Assembly (NCBI GenBank): GCA_964449775.1
Contig: CAYVBQ010000017.1
Span: 1 to 64,000 of the forward strand
Origin: Fen-1258 sp964449775
Lineage (GTDB): Bacteria > Bacteroidota > Ignavibacteria > Ignavibacteriales > Melioribacteraceae
Reading direction: 5' to 3'
DNA: 64,000 bases
Part shown: positions 8,851 to 17,449 of the stretch, piece after piece
Position numbering within the stretch: position 1 is the first letter of the stretch
Layout: each line of letters starts with the position of its first letter
Translations under genes and position numbers: made by a program
Notes under the pieces: model-generated
Told to the model about the DNA's origin: nothing
Databases searched by the model: none
What the model saw: only the letters and a program-made list of their open reading frames with translations

Positions 8851-10133
8851 TATTCTGCCCCTAAATAAAATTGAAATGTTTTAGTCAGCTGCTCGGTTAG
8901 AGCAATTCGATCATGCTTTTTCACAAACTCCTCATTAGGGATAGGAAGATTTTTCTGCTGATATAATTGATGTATTCGAATTATTGCATCTTTGATCTCT
9001 TGAATATCATCAGGTTGAGTTATGAATGAAGCACCATACTCTTGAAGAGTGATCTTTGCTGTGCCTTCAACAACACAACCAAGAATAGGTTTACGAGCAC
9101 CTATATATTCATAAAGTTTACTCGTCGAAATTGTATCAGCATTCCGAATATTCCCGATCATCATCCACAAAATATCACTGCCCTTTAAACGTTTTACAGT
9201 TTCTTTGTGATCAAGATATCCATGGTCTCGAATAAACTCATTTATTCCAAGTTCGGTAATCAATTTCTTATTCTCTTTTCGAAGGTGACCAATAAACTCC
9301 AGCTCAATGTTTGCCGCAATATCGGGTCTTTCAATGGAAAGTTGTTTGAATGCTTTTAACAAATACTCCGGAGTAATATTCTCATAGAATATTCCAGCAT
9401 ATGTTAGTTTCATCTTATTTGAGGATTCAATTTTTCCTTCTGTAGATTCAAAATCAGCAGGGTCAAATCCGTGTGGAATTATCATCACATCTTTAAATGA
9501 AAGGAATGGATACGACGATAAAATCTTCTCTTTTATTCTGCGATTGATAACAACAACTTTTTCAACTGAACGCAGTGCTTTGTATTCTAATTTCTTGTGT
9601 TTGTAACGATGATACGGTGTTGGATAAAATGCAAAATGATTACCTAACCATAGATCGCGGTAGTCTACAAATAGAGGAATATTAAATTCCTTCTTCAACT
9701 TGGCAGCAGTAATAAATCCGGAATATGGAGGAACCGAAACAAAAATAATATCAAACTTCTCTTTTTGAAGAAGTTCTTTAGCCACTTTGTATGCTTTCTT
9801 TGCCCAAGAGTTTTTATTATCCGGAATAAAAATAGATTTACTCAATCGTGAAAGAGTTTTTCGAATAAATTCTTTGGGCATACTCACGGTATCGAACTGC
9901 TTGCCGAGAATTGCATTGACATCAAAAGCTTCCGTCCGGATTATCCTTACACCTGCTTCTTCGGCTTCTTTAAGCAAGGAGAAATCATGAGCATAGTAAG
10001 CAACATTACCAGTTGTAATTACTGTCGGTTCCCAACCGAATCTGCTCATATACTTTGTGAATTTAAGTGTGCGTTGAACACCGCTTAATCCAAGCGGCGG
10101 GTAGTAGTAAGCAATAACCAAGACTTTGAACAT
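8850..10133 (-). CDS. Glycosyltransferase, GT4 type
   Basis: A 427-residue protein with two Rossmann domains. The N-terminus MFKVLVIAYYYPPLGLSGVQR carries the acceptor-side signature of GT4 enzymes. The C-terminal half has the nucleotide-sugar region (LTYAGIFYENITPEYLLKAF; later TISTSKLYEYIGARKPIL), where the usual ExxP-type motif is weakly kept as SKLYEYIGARKP. It probably transfers a sugar in surface polysaccharide or glycolipid synthesis; donor and acceptor cannot be read. There are no other glycan genes next to it. It overlaps purD by one base. Confidence 0.83.
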   Translation of the reverse strand: MFKVLVIAYYYPPLGLSGVQRTLKFTKYMSRFGWEPTVITTGNVAYYAHDFSLLKEAEEAGVRIIRTEAFDVNAILGKQFDTVSMPKEFIRKTLSRLSKSIFIPDNKNSWAKKAYKVAKELLQKEKFDIIFVSVPPYSGFITAAKLKKEFNIPLFVDYRDLWLGNHFAFYPTPYHRYKHKKLEYKALRSVEKVVVINRRIKEKILSSYPFLSFKDVMIIPHGFDPADFESTEGKIESSNKMKLTYAGIFYENITPEYLLKAFKQLSIERPDIAANIELEFIGHLRKENKKLITELGINEFIRDHGYLDHKETVKRLKGSDILWMMIGNIRNADTISTSKLYEYIGARKPILGCVVEGTAKITLQEYGASFITQPDDIQEIKDAIIRIHQLYQQKNLPIPNEEFVKKHDRIALTEQLTKTFQFYLGAE

Positions 10134-10235
10134 AATCCGGAATCTATTTGTGAGTAATATTTTTTCTGTTGTTTTTCATACTAATTGAACTCGGTTACTA
10201 AATATCCTCAGACAAAAACAAGTAGGAGATTCTTC

Positions 10236-10405
10236 GAGGGTGTCCAAAAAGTAATTTTCAATTAAAAATCTGTGAAAATCTGTTTACCCCGTGGAATAGC
10301 ATTTATGTTTTTGAAACAATTTGATTCTTAATTTATTCCACGGGGTGGATCTGCGTCATCCGCGCTTTATTTTTAGAAATATTATTACTTTTTGGACAAC
10401 CTCTC
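10236..10405. repeat. 170-base inverted-repeat element downstream of guaB
   Basis: The ends are GAGGGTGTCCAAAAAGTAAT (10236-10255) and its near-exact complement at 10384-10405. A second inner pair, CCCCGTGGAATA with TATTCCACGGGG, lies at about 10287 and 10337. Phrases such as 'atctgtgaaaatctgtt' and 'atctgcgtcatccgcg' link it to the element at 1643. It lies just after the guaB stop codon; the element at 11925, just before the guaB start, has the same GAGGGTGTC ends. Confidence 0.65.
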
Positions 10406-10419
10406 AGAATGACTATAAT

Positions 10420-11898
10420 TTAGAGTTTCTTCGTCATCTGATAATTCGGAGCTTCTTCCGTTATCAATACATCATGCGGATGACTTTCCCGTAAACCAGC
10501 ATTAGAAATTTTAACAAATTTCGATTTTGTTTTCAAATCGGAAATTGTTTTGGCTCCACAGTAACCCATTGCAGCACGCAAGCCGCCAACGAACTGATAT
10601 ATGGTATCGGATAGGGATCCTTTGAAAGGAACGCGTCCTTCAATACCCTCCGGAACCAATTTTTTGATATCCGCTTCAACATCCTGGAAATAACGATCGC
10701 TGCTGCCCTGTTTCATTGCACCAAGCGAGCCCATGCCGCGGTAAACTTTAAAACTTCTACCCTCGAATAAAACTTTTTCACCGGGAGTTTCATCAACACC
10801 GGCGAGCATACCGCCCATCATAACAGTATCAGCTCCGGCTGCAATTGCTTTTGCTACATCACCCGTTTGCTTTATCCCTCCATCGGAAATCACAGGAATA
10901 TTTTTCCCTTTTAAAGCCTGAGCTACCTCAATTACAGCGCTTATTTGTGGAACTCCCACTCCGGCAATTACACGAGTTGTACAAATTGAACCGGCTCCAA
11001 TTCCAACTTTCACAGCATTTACACCACAAGCGACTAACTCTAACGCAGCTTCTTTTGTTACAATGTTTCCGGCTACAAGCTGAATATTTTTATATTTCTT
11101 TCTGATCGCCTTGACAGTTTTTAGTACACCTTCGGAATGACCATGAGCGGTGTCGAGAACAATTACATCAACATGAGCTGCTACCAATGCTTCAACTCTT
11201 TTGAGTGAATCGGCTGTAACCCCAACGCCGGCACCAACTCTTAATCTACCGAGTTCATCTTTGCAAGCATTGGGAAAAGTCTTCTTTTTCATAATGTCTT
11301 TGTAGGTAATCAATCCTTTGATGATTCCATTCTTATCGACCACGGGAAGTTTTTCGATTCGATATTTATGTAAAATCTTTTCTGCTTCATGAAGGGTTGT
11401 ACCAAGTGGTGCAGTTACTAAATTTTCCTTTGTCATTAGTTGACTTACAAGTTTGCTGCTATTTCTTTCAAATCTCAAATCGCGATTAGTAAGGATGCCA
11501 ACAAGTTTTCCTTTTTCATCTATTACCAGAATACCGGAGATGTGATACTTTGTCATTAGTTCTTCCGCATCCCCGATAGTACATTCCGGAGTAAGAGTAA
11601 TAGGATTTACGATCATTCCACTCTCAGAACGTTTTACTTTATCAACTTCATCAGCTTGTTTCTCGATTGACATATTTTTATGAATGATTCCAATTCCACC
11701 TTGAGCTGCCATAGCAATCGCCATCTGGGCTTCTGTAACTGTGTCCATTGCCGCAGAGAGGAATGGAATGTTCAACTTAATCTCACGAGTTAAGAATGAA
11801 GTAATATCTGTCTGGCGAGGAAGAACAGTAGAACGTGCCGGTACAAGAAGTATGTCGTCAAATGTCAACCCTTCGAATTCAATTTTTGGTCTAGCCAT
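10420..11898 (-). CDS. guaB: Inosine-5'-monophosphate dehydrogenase
   Basis: Oxidises IMP to XMP with NAD, the committed step to GMP. A 492-residue protein with the typical order: start of the TIM barrel (FEGLTFDDILLVPARS), a pair of CBS domains inserted at about residues 95-205, then the rest of the barrel with the active-site cysteine loop GIGAGSICTTRVIAGVG (Cys about 303) and the IMP phosphate-binding and flap segments (GGMLAG, YRGMGSLGAM). Upstream, GAGG precedes the ATG. An inverted-repeat element begins only about 27 bases before the start and may be in the leader of the mRNA. Confidence 0.97.
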   Translation of the reverse strand: MARPKIEFEGLTFDDILLVPARSTVLPRQTDITSFLTREIKLNIPFLSAAMDTVTEAQMAIAMAAQGGIGIIHKNMSIEKQADEVDKVKRSESGMIVNPITLTPECTIGDAEELMTKYHISGILVIDEKGKLVGILTNRDLRFERNSSKLVSQLMTKENLVTAPLGTTLHEAEKILHKYRIEKLPVVDKNGIIKGLITYKDIMKKKTFPNACKDELGRLRVGAGVGVTADSLKRVEALVAAHVDVIVLDTAHGHSEGVLKTVKAIRKKYKNIQLVAGNIVTKEAALELVACGVNAVKVGIGAGSICTTRVIAGVGVPQISAVIEVAQALKGKNIPVISDGGIKQTGDVAKAIAAGADTVMMGGMLAGVDETPGEKVLFEGRSFKVYRGMGSLGAMKQGSSDRYFQDVEADIKKLVPEGIEGRVPFKGSLSDTIYQFVGGLRAAMGYCGAKTISDLKTKSKFVKISNAGLRESHPHDVLITEEAPNYQMTKKL

Positions 11899-11924
11899 TT
11901 TAACCTCATTTTATATACAAAAAA

Positions 11925-12075
11925 GAGGGTGTCAAAAGATCGTTTGTCATCACGAGCACGTTCACTTCGTTCAGTGTAAACTCCGCGAAGTGATCTCATT
12001 ATTTTATAAAAACAAAAGATTGCTTCGTCGTAAACTCCTCGCAATGACAGCCTAACTGACTTTTGAGACACTCTC
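11925..12075. repeat. 151-base inverted-repeat element upstream of guaB
   Basis: The ends are GAGGGTGTCAAAAGAT at 11925-11940 and the complement of GAGAGTGTCTCAAAAGT at 12059-12075. The inside carries a palindrome around CACTTCGTTCAGTG / CTCCGCGAAGTG and a GCTTCGTCG / CGCAATGAC segment of the widespread TTGCGAGGnnnGAAGCAATC type. The first half (AAAAGATnGTTTnTCATCACGAGCAC) recurs at about 30516, where another repeat has been inserted into it. Confidence 0.6.
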
Positions 12076-12081
12076 CCGTTT

Positions 12082-12195
12082 TTAATCAAACGCTGAATAG
12101 GCGGTTATATCTTCACCAATTATGAGAGTATGCATTTCATCTTCTTCAAGAAGACTTTCTATGTTGAAATAATCTACGCCGGTGAATTTTCTCAT
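12082..12195 (-). pseudogene. Relic of acyl-CoA dehydrogenase joining its two ends
   Basis: A 37-codon open frame on the minus strand. Its first half (MRKFTGVDYFNIESLLEEDE) reads like the extreme N-terminus of a glutaryl-CoA-type acyl-CoA dehydrogenase. Its second half (MHTLIIGEDITAYSAFD, then stop) reads like the extreme C-terminus of the same family (xxIHTLIxGxxITGxxAF). About 340-350 residues between them are absent, so the simplest reading is one in-frame internal deletion. The similarity is recognised by eye only. It lies between a repeat element and a spacer, with no partner genes for acyl-CoA metabolism. Confidence 0.5.
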
Positions 12196-12329
12196 AATAT
12201 TCTTTCGAAACTTGGTTCTAAAAATAGTAAAAGTGAAAGTGAAAACAATATTCTGGAAAAGATAGAACAGCTTAAGTGACTTTATACTTCAAAAAAAATG
12301 CATCCGAAAGAAATCCATATTTTAATTCT

Positions 12330-12850
12330 GAGTTCACTCTAAAAAGGCATTTACTGTCATTGCGAGGAGCGAAGCGACGAAGCAATCTTTAGATTTAATT
12401 TAAGAGATTGCTTCGCTTCGCTCGCAATGGGTATAATAGTCAAAAAGTGTTGCTAAAATTACAGTAACCTATTATATCACAAATAATTACAAGGAGTAAA
12501 CTTAAAACAAATGAGTTTCTGAATTATCTTTCATTTAATTTTTAGTTTTACTCCTTGCTTTTTCGTGGCGTCTTTATTTTATAACATATAATTTTTTAAT
12601 GCAACCACACAAAATATAATCATTAAAATAATGAAGATGACTTTCATCCTTATAACATGCTGTTAAAAGCAATGCGGAAAAACAACTTGAGAAAAACACT
12701 ACAATACTTTTTAAGTTGTTGAATAAATTATGATAGCTGTATAACAACTAAAATTGTTTTTGTAGTAATATTCAATGTTAAAACAGCAACACAAAATGAC
12801 TATTATACCCGCAATGACATCTCTTAAGAGAACCTTTCTAGAGCGGATTC
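12330..12850. repeat. Composite nested inverted-repeat element, about 520 bases
   Basis: The outer ends are GAGTTCACTCTAAAAAGGC (12330-12348) and an imperfect complement (12832-12850). Next inside on the left is a strong palindrome (about 12358-12427) of the type CATTGCGAGG...GAAGCAATCT / AGATTGCTTCGC..CGCAATG. Further in is a long inverted pair, GGGTATAATAGTCAAAAAGT with GTTGCT (12429-12454), matched by the complement at 12784-12810. The 330 bases enclosed are AT-rich and without a gene, but hold another hairpin (AAGGAGTAAA at 12491 / TTTACTCCTT at 12547). No transposase is present. Confidence 0.6.
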
Positions 12851-12858
12851 AATTTTAA

Positions 12859-13500
12859 TCATCCAAAAGTTTCTTCGTCTTCATCAGACTCGATGTTATT
12901 CAATACTTTCCTAATCATATCAGATTCATAACCGCGAGAACTAAGGAATGAATATATCTTTGATTTCAGTTTTTTCTTATCTATTTCTTTCCTCAGCAAA
13001 ACTAAATTTTTTCTTTTGGCTAATTCCAACGCCTGCTCATAACTCAATTCAGGATCAACACTCAGCAATACATTATCTATAATTTTTCGTTCAATTCCCT
13101 TTTTGAACAACTCGGCTTTTAATTTGTTGAGACCGATTTTCTTTTTAACCGATCTTTCTTCCAGGTAAGCGATTGCAAACTGCTCGTCATTAAGCAGGGC
13201 TCGATTGGTGAGATCAGAAAGAACCTTCTCGATAATTTCTTTCGGAAATTTTTTCTGAATGAGTTTGATTCTCAATTCGGAAGTCGAGTGATGTCTTCTT
13301 CCAAGTAATCTAATAGCAGAATCTTTAGTTTTTAAAAAGATACTTTCCGAAACTAATCGCTCAAAGAATATTTCATCAATCTTATCATTCTTTCGAAGAC
13401 CGTTATCAAGCACAGTACGGTAATCGAGAATTATCGGCTCGCTATCATCAAAAGAAATGACAACATTGTTTCCCTTGCGTTGAAGAGCGGTGATGATCAT
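12859..13500 (-). CDS. recX: Regulatory protein RecX
   Basis: A small helical protein that binds RecA filaments and modulates recombination. 213 residues, with the three-helix repeats typical of RecX: AIRLLGRRHHSTSELRIKL (about residues 60-80), DEQFAIAYLEERSVKKKIGL (about 100-120) and a third repeat ending KIYSFLSSRGYESDMIRKVL. It begins four bases after the recA stop codon on the same strand, the usual place for recX. It is the last gene of the operon from purC; the composite repeat at 12330-12850 follows its stop. Confidence 0.93.
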   Translation of the reverse strand: MIITALQRKGNNVVISFDDSEPIILDYRTVLDNGLRKNDKIDEIFFERLVSESIFLKTKDSAIRLLGRRHHSTSELRIKLIQKKFPKEIIEKVLSDLTNRALLNDEQFAIAYLEERSVKKKIGLNKLKAELFKKGIERKIIDNVLLSVDPELSYEQALELAKRKNLVLLRKEIDKKKLKSKIYSFLSSRGYESDMIRKVLNNIESDEDEETFG

Positions 13501-13503
13501 CTA

Positions 13504-14562
13504 TCATTTCTTCTTTGATTTTGTTTCCGGTTCCTCTTTTTCTTTTACCGGTTTCGCTTGAACGTCCTTAATCATTCCGAGTGCGGTCATGACATCTTTT
13601 TCAAGCGACACAAATAGTTCCGGGTCTTCCAGCATCTTAGCTTTCAATTGATCGCGTCCCTGGTAACGATTCTCTTTGTAGGTAAACCATGAACCGCTTT
13701 TGTTAAGAAGATTTTTTTCGGTCGCAATATCAATGATCTCTCCGGCTTTGCTGATTCCTTCGTTGTAAAGAATATCGAATTCAACTTCTTTGAACGGCGG
13801 TGCAACTTTACTCTTTACAATTTTCACTTTTGTTCTGTTGCCAAAAACATTTTGTCCGTCTTTTAACGCTCCGACTCTTCTTATATCTAAACGAACGGAT
13901 GCGTAAAATTTTAGTGCGTTTCCACCGGTTGTAGTTTCCGGATTGCCGAACATTACACCAATCTTACTTCTCAATTGATTTGTGAATATAACGCAAGTTT
14001 TAGATTTACTAATCGCGCCGGTCAATTTACGAAGCGCTTGAGACATTAATCGAGCTTGCAAAGCCATCTGCGGATCGCCCATATCACCTTCTATTTCAGA
14101 ACGCGGGACAAGTGCAGCAACAGAATCTATAACAATAATATCAAGCGCATTACTGCGAACGAGTGTATCAACAATTTCCAAAGCTTGTTCGCCATAGTCC
14201 GGTTGCGATAGAAGAAGATTTTTTGTATCAACGTTCAAACGTTTTGCGTAATTCAGATCCATTGCATGTTCAGCATCAATAAATGCGGCCAGTCCGCCGG
14301 CTTTTTGCGCTTCGGCAATGATGTGTAAACACAAAGTTGTTTTACCGGAAGATTCCGGTCCATATATCTCAACAATTCTTCCGCGTGGAACTCCGCCAAT
14401 GCCTAAAGCATGATCCAATTGTATCGATCCGGTTGAAATGGATTCAACAGGGTTGATCACTCCATCGCCCAATTTCATAATGGTGCCTTTGCCGTACGTC
14501 TTGTCAATACTGGCAATTGTCTCTTCTATAATTTTTAGTCTGGCATCTTTATCAGTAGCCAT
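13504..14562 (-). CDS. recA: Recombinase RecA
   Basis: The ATP-dependent strand-exchange protein, also co-protease for SOS induction. 352 residues, with Walker A GPESSGKTT (about 68-76), Walker B LDIIVIDSVAALVPRSE, the L2-region text NQLRSKIGVMFGNPETTTGG, and a lysine- and glutamate-rich tail (EKEEPETKSKKK). GGAGG precedes the ATG closely. It lies ten bases after thpR and three before recX, in the widespread pgsA-cinA-thpR-recA-recX order. I did not find a clear LexA site directly upstream, so recA may depend on a promoter further up the operon. Confidence 0.99.
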   Translation of the reverse strand: MATDKDARLKIIEETIASIDKTYGKGTIMKLGDGVINPVESISTGSIQLDHALGIGGVPRGRIVEIYGPESSGKTTLCLHIIAEAQKAGGLAAFIDAEHAMDLNYAKRLNVDTKNLLLSQPDYGEQALEIVDTLVRSNALDIIVIDSVAALVPRSEIEGDMGDPQMALQARLMSQALRKLTGAISKSKTCVIFTNQLRSKIGVMFGNPETTTGGNALKFYASVRLDIRRVGALKDGQNVFGNRTKVKIVKSKVAPPFKEVEFDILYNEGISKAGEIIDIATEKNLLNKSGSWFTYKENRYQGRDQLKAKMLEDPELFVSLEKDVMTALGMIKDVQAKPVKEKEEPETKSKKK

Positions 14563-14572
14563 TTTTCCTCCG

Positions 14573-15130
14573 TTAGTTTTTCAAATGAAAATTTTTTAAT
14601 GATCTATAAACCGATCCACCCGGCATTAATTTGCTTTCATAAAGGGTTACTTTGTCTGCCTTAAATTCAATTTCGGGAAGTTTTACTTCTGGCAAAGATA
14701 CTATTTTTTCGGAATCTTCTTGTCCCCGAAATCTTAATAATGTTATATGCGATTTAAATTTTCTATTCTCTTTTTCGAATCCAAATTCGGTAAATGACGA
14801 TTCAATCTCATGAACGAGTTGGATTAATTTTGGGTTCTCTTTCAAACCGATCCATAGAATTTTAAACTCATTTCTTCTTTTGAAAATTCCGAACTCGCTA
14901 AAACTTAGATTCATACTCTCATAGCTGTTTGTAATCTTTTCTAGAATTTGAGAATATGATCCTATCATTTCAGTATTAATATCTCCAAGGAATTTCAATG
15001 TGAGATGTAGTTTCTCTTTTCCTTCCCATCGTACATCCTCAAGTTTGCCAACTTTCTCACCTCTAATTTTAAGAATTGTAGTAAGAGCTGCATCCGGAAT
15101 TTCGAGGGAGATGAAAGATCTAATCTTCAT
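14573..15130 (-). CDS. thpR: RNA 2',3'-cyclic phosphodiesterase
   Basis: A member of the 2H phosphoesterase superfamily that opens 2',3'-cyclic phosphates on RNA ends. The two catalytic HxTx motifs are visible: HLTLKFLG (about residues 44-51) and HITLLRFRG (about 130-138). Length about 185 residues is normal. A TTG at 15142 would extend it by four residues, but the ATG at 15130 is preferred: it gives the usual N-terminus MKIRSFISLEIP and has GGAA upstream. It overlaps the end of cinA by 11 bases and precedes recA by ten. Confidence 0.9.
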   Translation of the reverse strand: MKIRSFISLEIPDAALTTILKIRGEKVGKLEDVRWEGKEKLHLTLKFLGDINTEMIGSYSQILEKITNSYESMNLSFSEFGIFKRRNEFKILWIGLKENPKLIQLVHEIESSFTEFGFEKENRKFKSHITLLRFRGQEDSEKIVSLPEVKLPEIEFKADKVTLYESKLMPGGSVYRSLKNFHLKN

Positions 15131-16373
15131 TTGAAATTCCAAGAAGATTTTTTCTCAGCATTTCAAGTGCGGCTTGAGATGTACGATCTTTATTCAATAA
15201 CCTATCATCACCAAATCTAAACTCTTTTGCAGTACAAATATTAGAATCGCAAATACCGATATAAACTAACCCGACTGGTTTATTTTCCGTTCCACCGGTT
15301 GGACCCATTATTCCGGTAGCTGAGAGACCAATATCCGCACCGCTGATTGCCTTAACACCTTCAGCAAGTTGCCGCGCCACCTCAAGACTTACAGCCCCAT
15401 TCTTCTGAATAGAATCTTCATTAACGTGAAGCAGTTCAACTTTGGCTGCGTTACTATAAGCAACGATTCCACGTTCAAGAAATTGACTGCTGCCGCTGAT
15501 ATTCGTAAGTCGATTATTAATCAGTCCGCCTGTACATGATTCTGCCACCGCTATTTTCAAACCACGATCAATCAATAATTTTGCGATTACACTCTCAAGT
15601 GTATCATCGTTTTTTCCATAAATATATCTGCCAACTTTCGCTCTGATTTTCTGCTCGATCTCATCCAGTTTATTGATCGCTTCTTCTTCAGTTGTACATT
15701 CTACAGTGATACGCATCTTCACACCGAATTGGCTTGGAAGAAATGCCATCTTCGCATCTTGAAGAAGCTCATCCACATCACCTAGACGGTCATAAAGCAT
15801 CGATTCAGGAATTCCGGTAGAGAGTAAATTGTTGATAACAATAAAACTTTTTCTTTCAAGACGCTCCTCGATTTTGGGTAGAACGAAGCTCTCCATCATA
15901 TATTTCATTTCATATGGAACACCGGGCATAGAAACAAATATTTTTTTCTTCTTCTCGATCCAATATCCCGGTGCAGTACCTTTATTGTTTCGGATTGGGA
16001 TAGCAATTTTGGGAATTAGGGCTTGACCGCGGTTTGTGTCGGTTAGTACTCTTCCTCGTGCTTCAAAAAACTTTTTAATATCATTAAGCACTTCTTCATT
16101 TTCGATCAAATCAGTATCGAAGAATTGGACAACACATTTTCTTGTAACATCATCGTGTGTTGGTCCCAATCCCCCGGTAACAAGAACTAAATCATTTGCA
16201 TCGAATGCACGTTTGAATTCTTCTAAAATTATTTCCTCATCATCCGGGACAACACTGGAAGCACTTATCCGAATTTGTAAATTTGTTAATTTTTCACCGA
16301 TGAAGGCGGCATTGGTATTAAGTGTCTGTCCAATTAATATTTCATCGCCAATCGTAATAATGTGTGCTTTCAT
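15120..16373 (-). CDS. cinA: CinA-like protein, nucleotide pyrophosphatase and NMN deamidase
   Basis: 417 residues with the two usual domains: the N-terminal MoaB/Mog-like domain (MKAHIITIGDEILIGQTLNTNA; GGLGPTHDDVT) and the C-terminal PncC-type NMN amidohydrolase domain starting near residue 260 (IAVAESCTGGLINNRLTNISGSS; GATGIMGPTGGTENKPVGLVY). The enzyme salvages damaged or leaked pyridine nucleotides. It sits between pgpA and thpR in the conserved operon, 14 bases after pgpA. Confidence 0.96.
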   Translation of the reverse strand: MKAHIITIGDEILIGQTLNTNAAFIGEKLTNLQIRISASSVVPDDEEIILEEFKRAFDANDLVLVTGGLGPTHDDVTRKCVVQFFDTDLIENEEVLNDIKKFFEARGRVLTDTNRGQALIPKIAIPIRNNKGTAPGYWIEKKKKIFVSMPGVPYEMKYMMESFVLPKIEERLERKSFIVINNLLSTGIPESMLYDRLGDVDELLQDAKMAFLPSQFGVKMRITVECTTEEEAINKLDEIEQKIRAKVGRYIYGKNDDTLESVIAKLLIDRGLKIAVAESCTGGLINNRLTNISGSSQFLERGIVAYSNAAKVELLHVNEDSIQKNGAVSLEVARQLAEGVKAISGADIGLSATGIMGPTGGTENKPVGLVYIGICDSNICTAKEFRFGDDRLLNKDRTSQAALEMLRKNLLGISNED

Positions 16374-16387
16374 TTATTTATCTGAGT

Positions 16388-16852
16388 TTATTTTACAATC
16401 ATATTGAAAAAGTAAATTATCAACTGAATCGAAATTAATGAATAAATTCCCGCCATGATATCATCCAGTATAACTCCCCACCCACCCATAATATTTTCGA
16501 ATTTACGCGCCGGAAAAGGTTTTACAATATCCATAGCACGCCATATTACAAATGCGAGTACTATCCACCATATTTTCTTTGGAAGAAAGAGTAAAGTAAT
16601 CCACATTCCTACAAATTCATCAATTGTACATTCCTTGGGATCTTTTCCATAAAGCACTTCAAATTTGCTTGCGATTGGGACACCAATCAAGATGAATAGC
16701 GATATTATGAATATCATCAGAGATGGATTTTCAAATCCGGGAACAAGATAAATGATAAGCGCGGCAAGACTCCCCCACGTGCCCGATGCAAATCGAAAAT
16801 ATCCGGTATAAAATCCGGAACCGAGGAGTTTCTCTACAAAATTAATTTTCAC
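16388..16852 (-). CDS. pgpA: Phosphatidylglycerophosphatase A
   Basis: Removes the phosphate from phosphatidylglycerophosphate, directly after the PgsA reaction, in the inner membrane. 154 residues with the PgpA signature FRFASGTWGSLAALI at the N-terminus, DPKECTIDEFVGMWITLL in the middle, and FPARKFENIMGGWGVILDDIMAGI near the end; three or four membrane segments. The start codon is GTG at 16852, inside the end of pgsA (11-base overlap), so the two consecutive enzymes are translationally coupled. Confidence 0.94.
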   Translation of the reverse strand: MKINFVEKLLGSGFYTGYFRFASGTWGSLAALIIYLVPGFENPSLMIFIISLFILIGVPIASKFEVLYGKDPKECTIDEFVGMWITLLFLPKKIWWIVLAFVIWRAMDIVKPFPARKFENIMGGWGVILDDIMAGIYSLISIQLIIYFFNMIVK

Positions 16853-17438
16853 CTTTGATCAACTTCTTTATTAAAAAACGGTTACTAAAAATATAAGTAA
16901 TGCCTGTAATAACTGTGAATAATGTAATAAATAACATTGCGATATAAATACCGAGAGGGTCCAAAAGGAAGCTGAATAAGTCTTTATAAGCAACTTGTAA
17001 TCCTTCAAATGTTTTTAGTGTATATATCGAAAGTAAATAGTAGAGAAAAAACATCTGCATAAATGTTTTCAGTTGTGCCGTGCGAGTAGTAGTAAAAGAT
17101 ACTTTTCTATAATCTGCAAAAACGCGTATCAACGTTATGACGAAATCTCGAATGATTATCAATAAAACCATCCATAATGGAAGAACTCCAACTATTACAA
17201 AAGCCATGAATGCAGTAGAAGTTAATATTTTGTCCGCGAGTGGATCCATAAACTTTCCCCACTCTGTGATATAATTAAATTTGCGAGCAAGCCAGCCATC
17301 ATACCAATCTGTAATTGCAGCAATGATAAATACCACTGATGACATTTGGATAAGCCATGGTTCACCTGTGAGAAATAGTATCAGAAAAACCGGAGTTAGA
17401 ATTATTCTCAATATTGTTAATTGATTTGGGAGAACCAT
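16842..17438 (-). CDS. pgsA: CDP-diacylglycerol-glycerol-3-phosphate 3-phosphatidyltransferase
   Basis: Makes phosphatidylglycerophosphate from CDP-diacylglycerol and glycerol-3-phosphate in the inner membrane. 198 residues, with the CDP-alcohol phosphotransferase motif DWYDGWLARKFNYITEWGKF MDPLADK (about residues 43-69), which carries the metal-binding aspartates, and about five membrane helices. Upstream, 11 bases separate it from the DUF971 gene; downstream it overlaps pgpA. Confidence 0.96.
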   Translation of the reverse strand: MVLPNQLTILRIILTPVFLILFLTGEPWLIQMSSVVFIIAAITDWYDGWLARKFNYITEWGKFMDPLADKILTSTAFMAFVIVGVLPLWMVLLIIIRDFVITLIRVFADYRKVSFTTTRTAQLKTFMQMFFLYYLLSIYTLKTFEGLQVAYKDLFSFLLDPLGIYIAMLFITLFTVITGITYIFSNRFLIKKLIKGEN

Positions 17439-17449
17439 AATGTGAGTTT

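Noticed and set aside
11865..12089. Small minus-strand frame of 74 codons upstream of guaB
   Set aside because: It runs through the palindromic repeat element (REDDK.., SERARDD-like text), which commonly gives spurious open frames.
14563..14600. LexA (SOS) box before recA
   Set aside because: No symmetrical site stands between thpR and recA; the space is only ten bases, so regulation must act from elsewhere.
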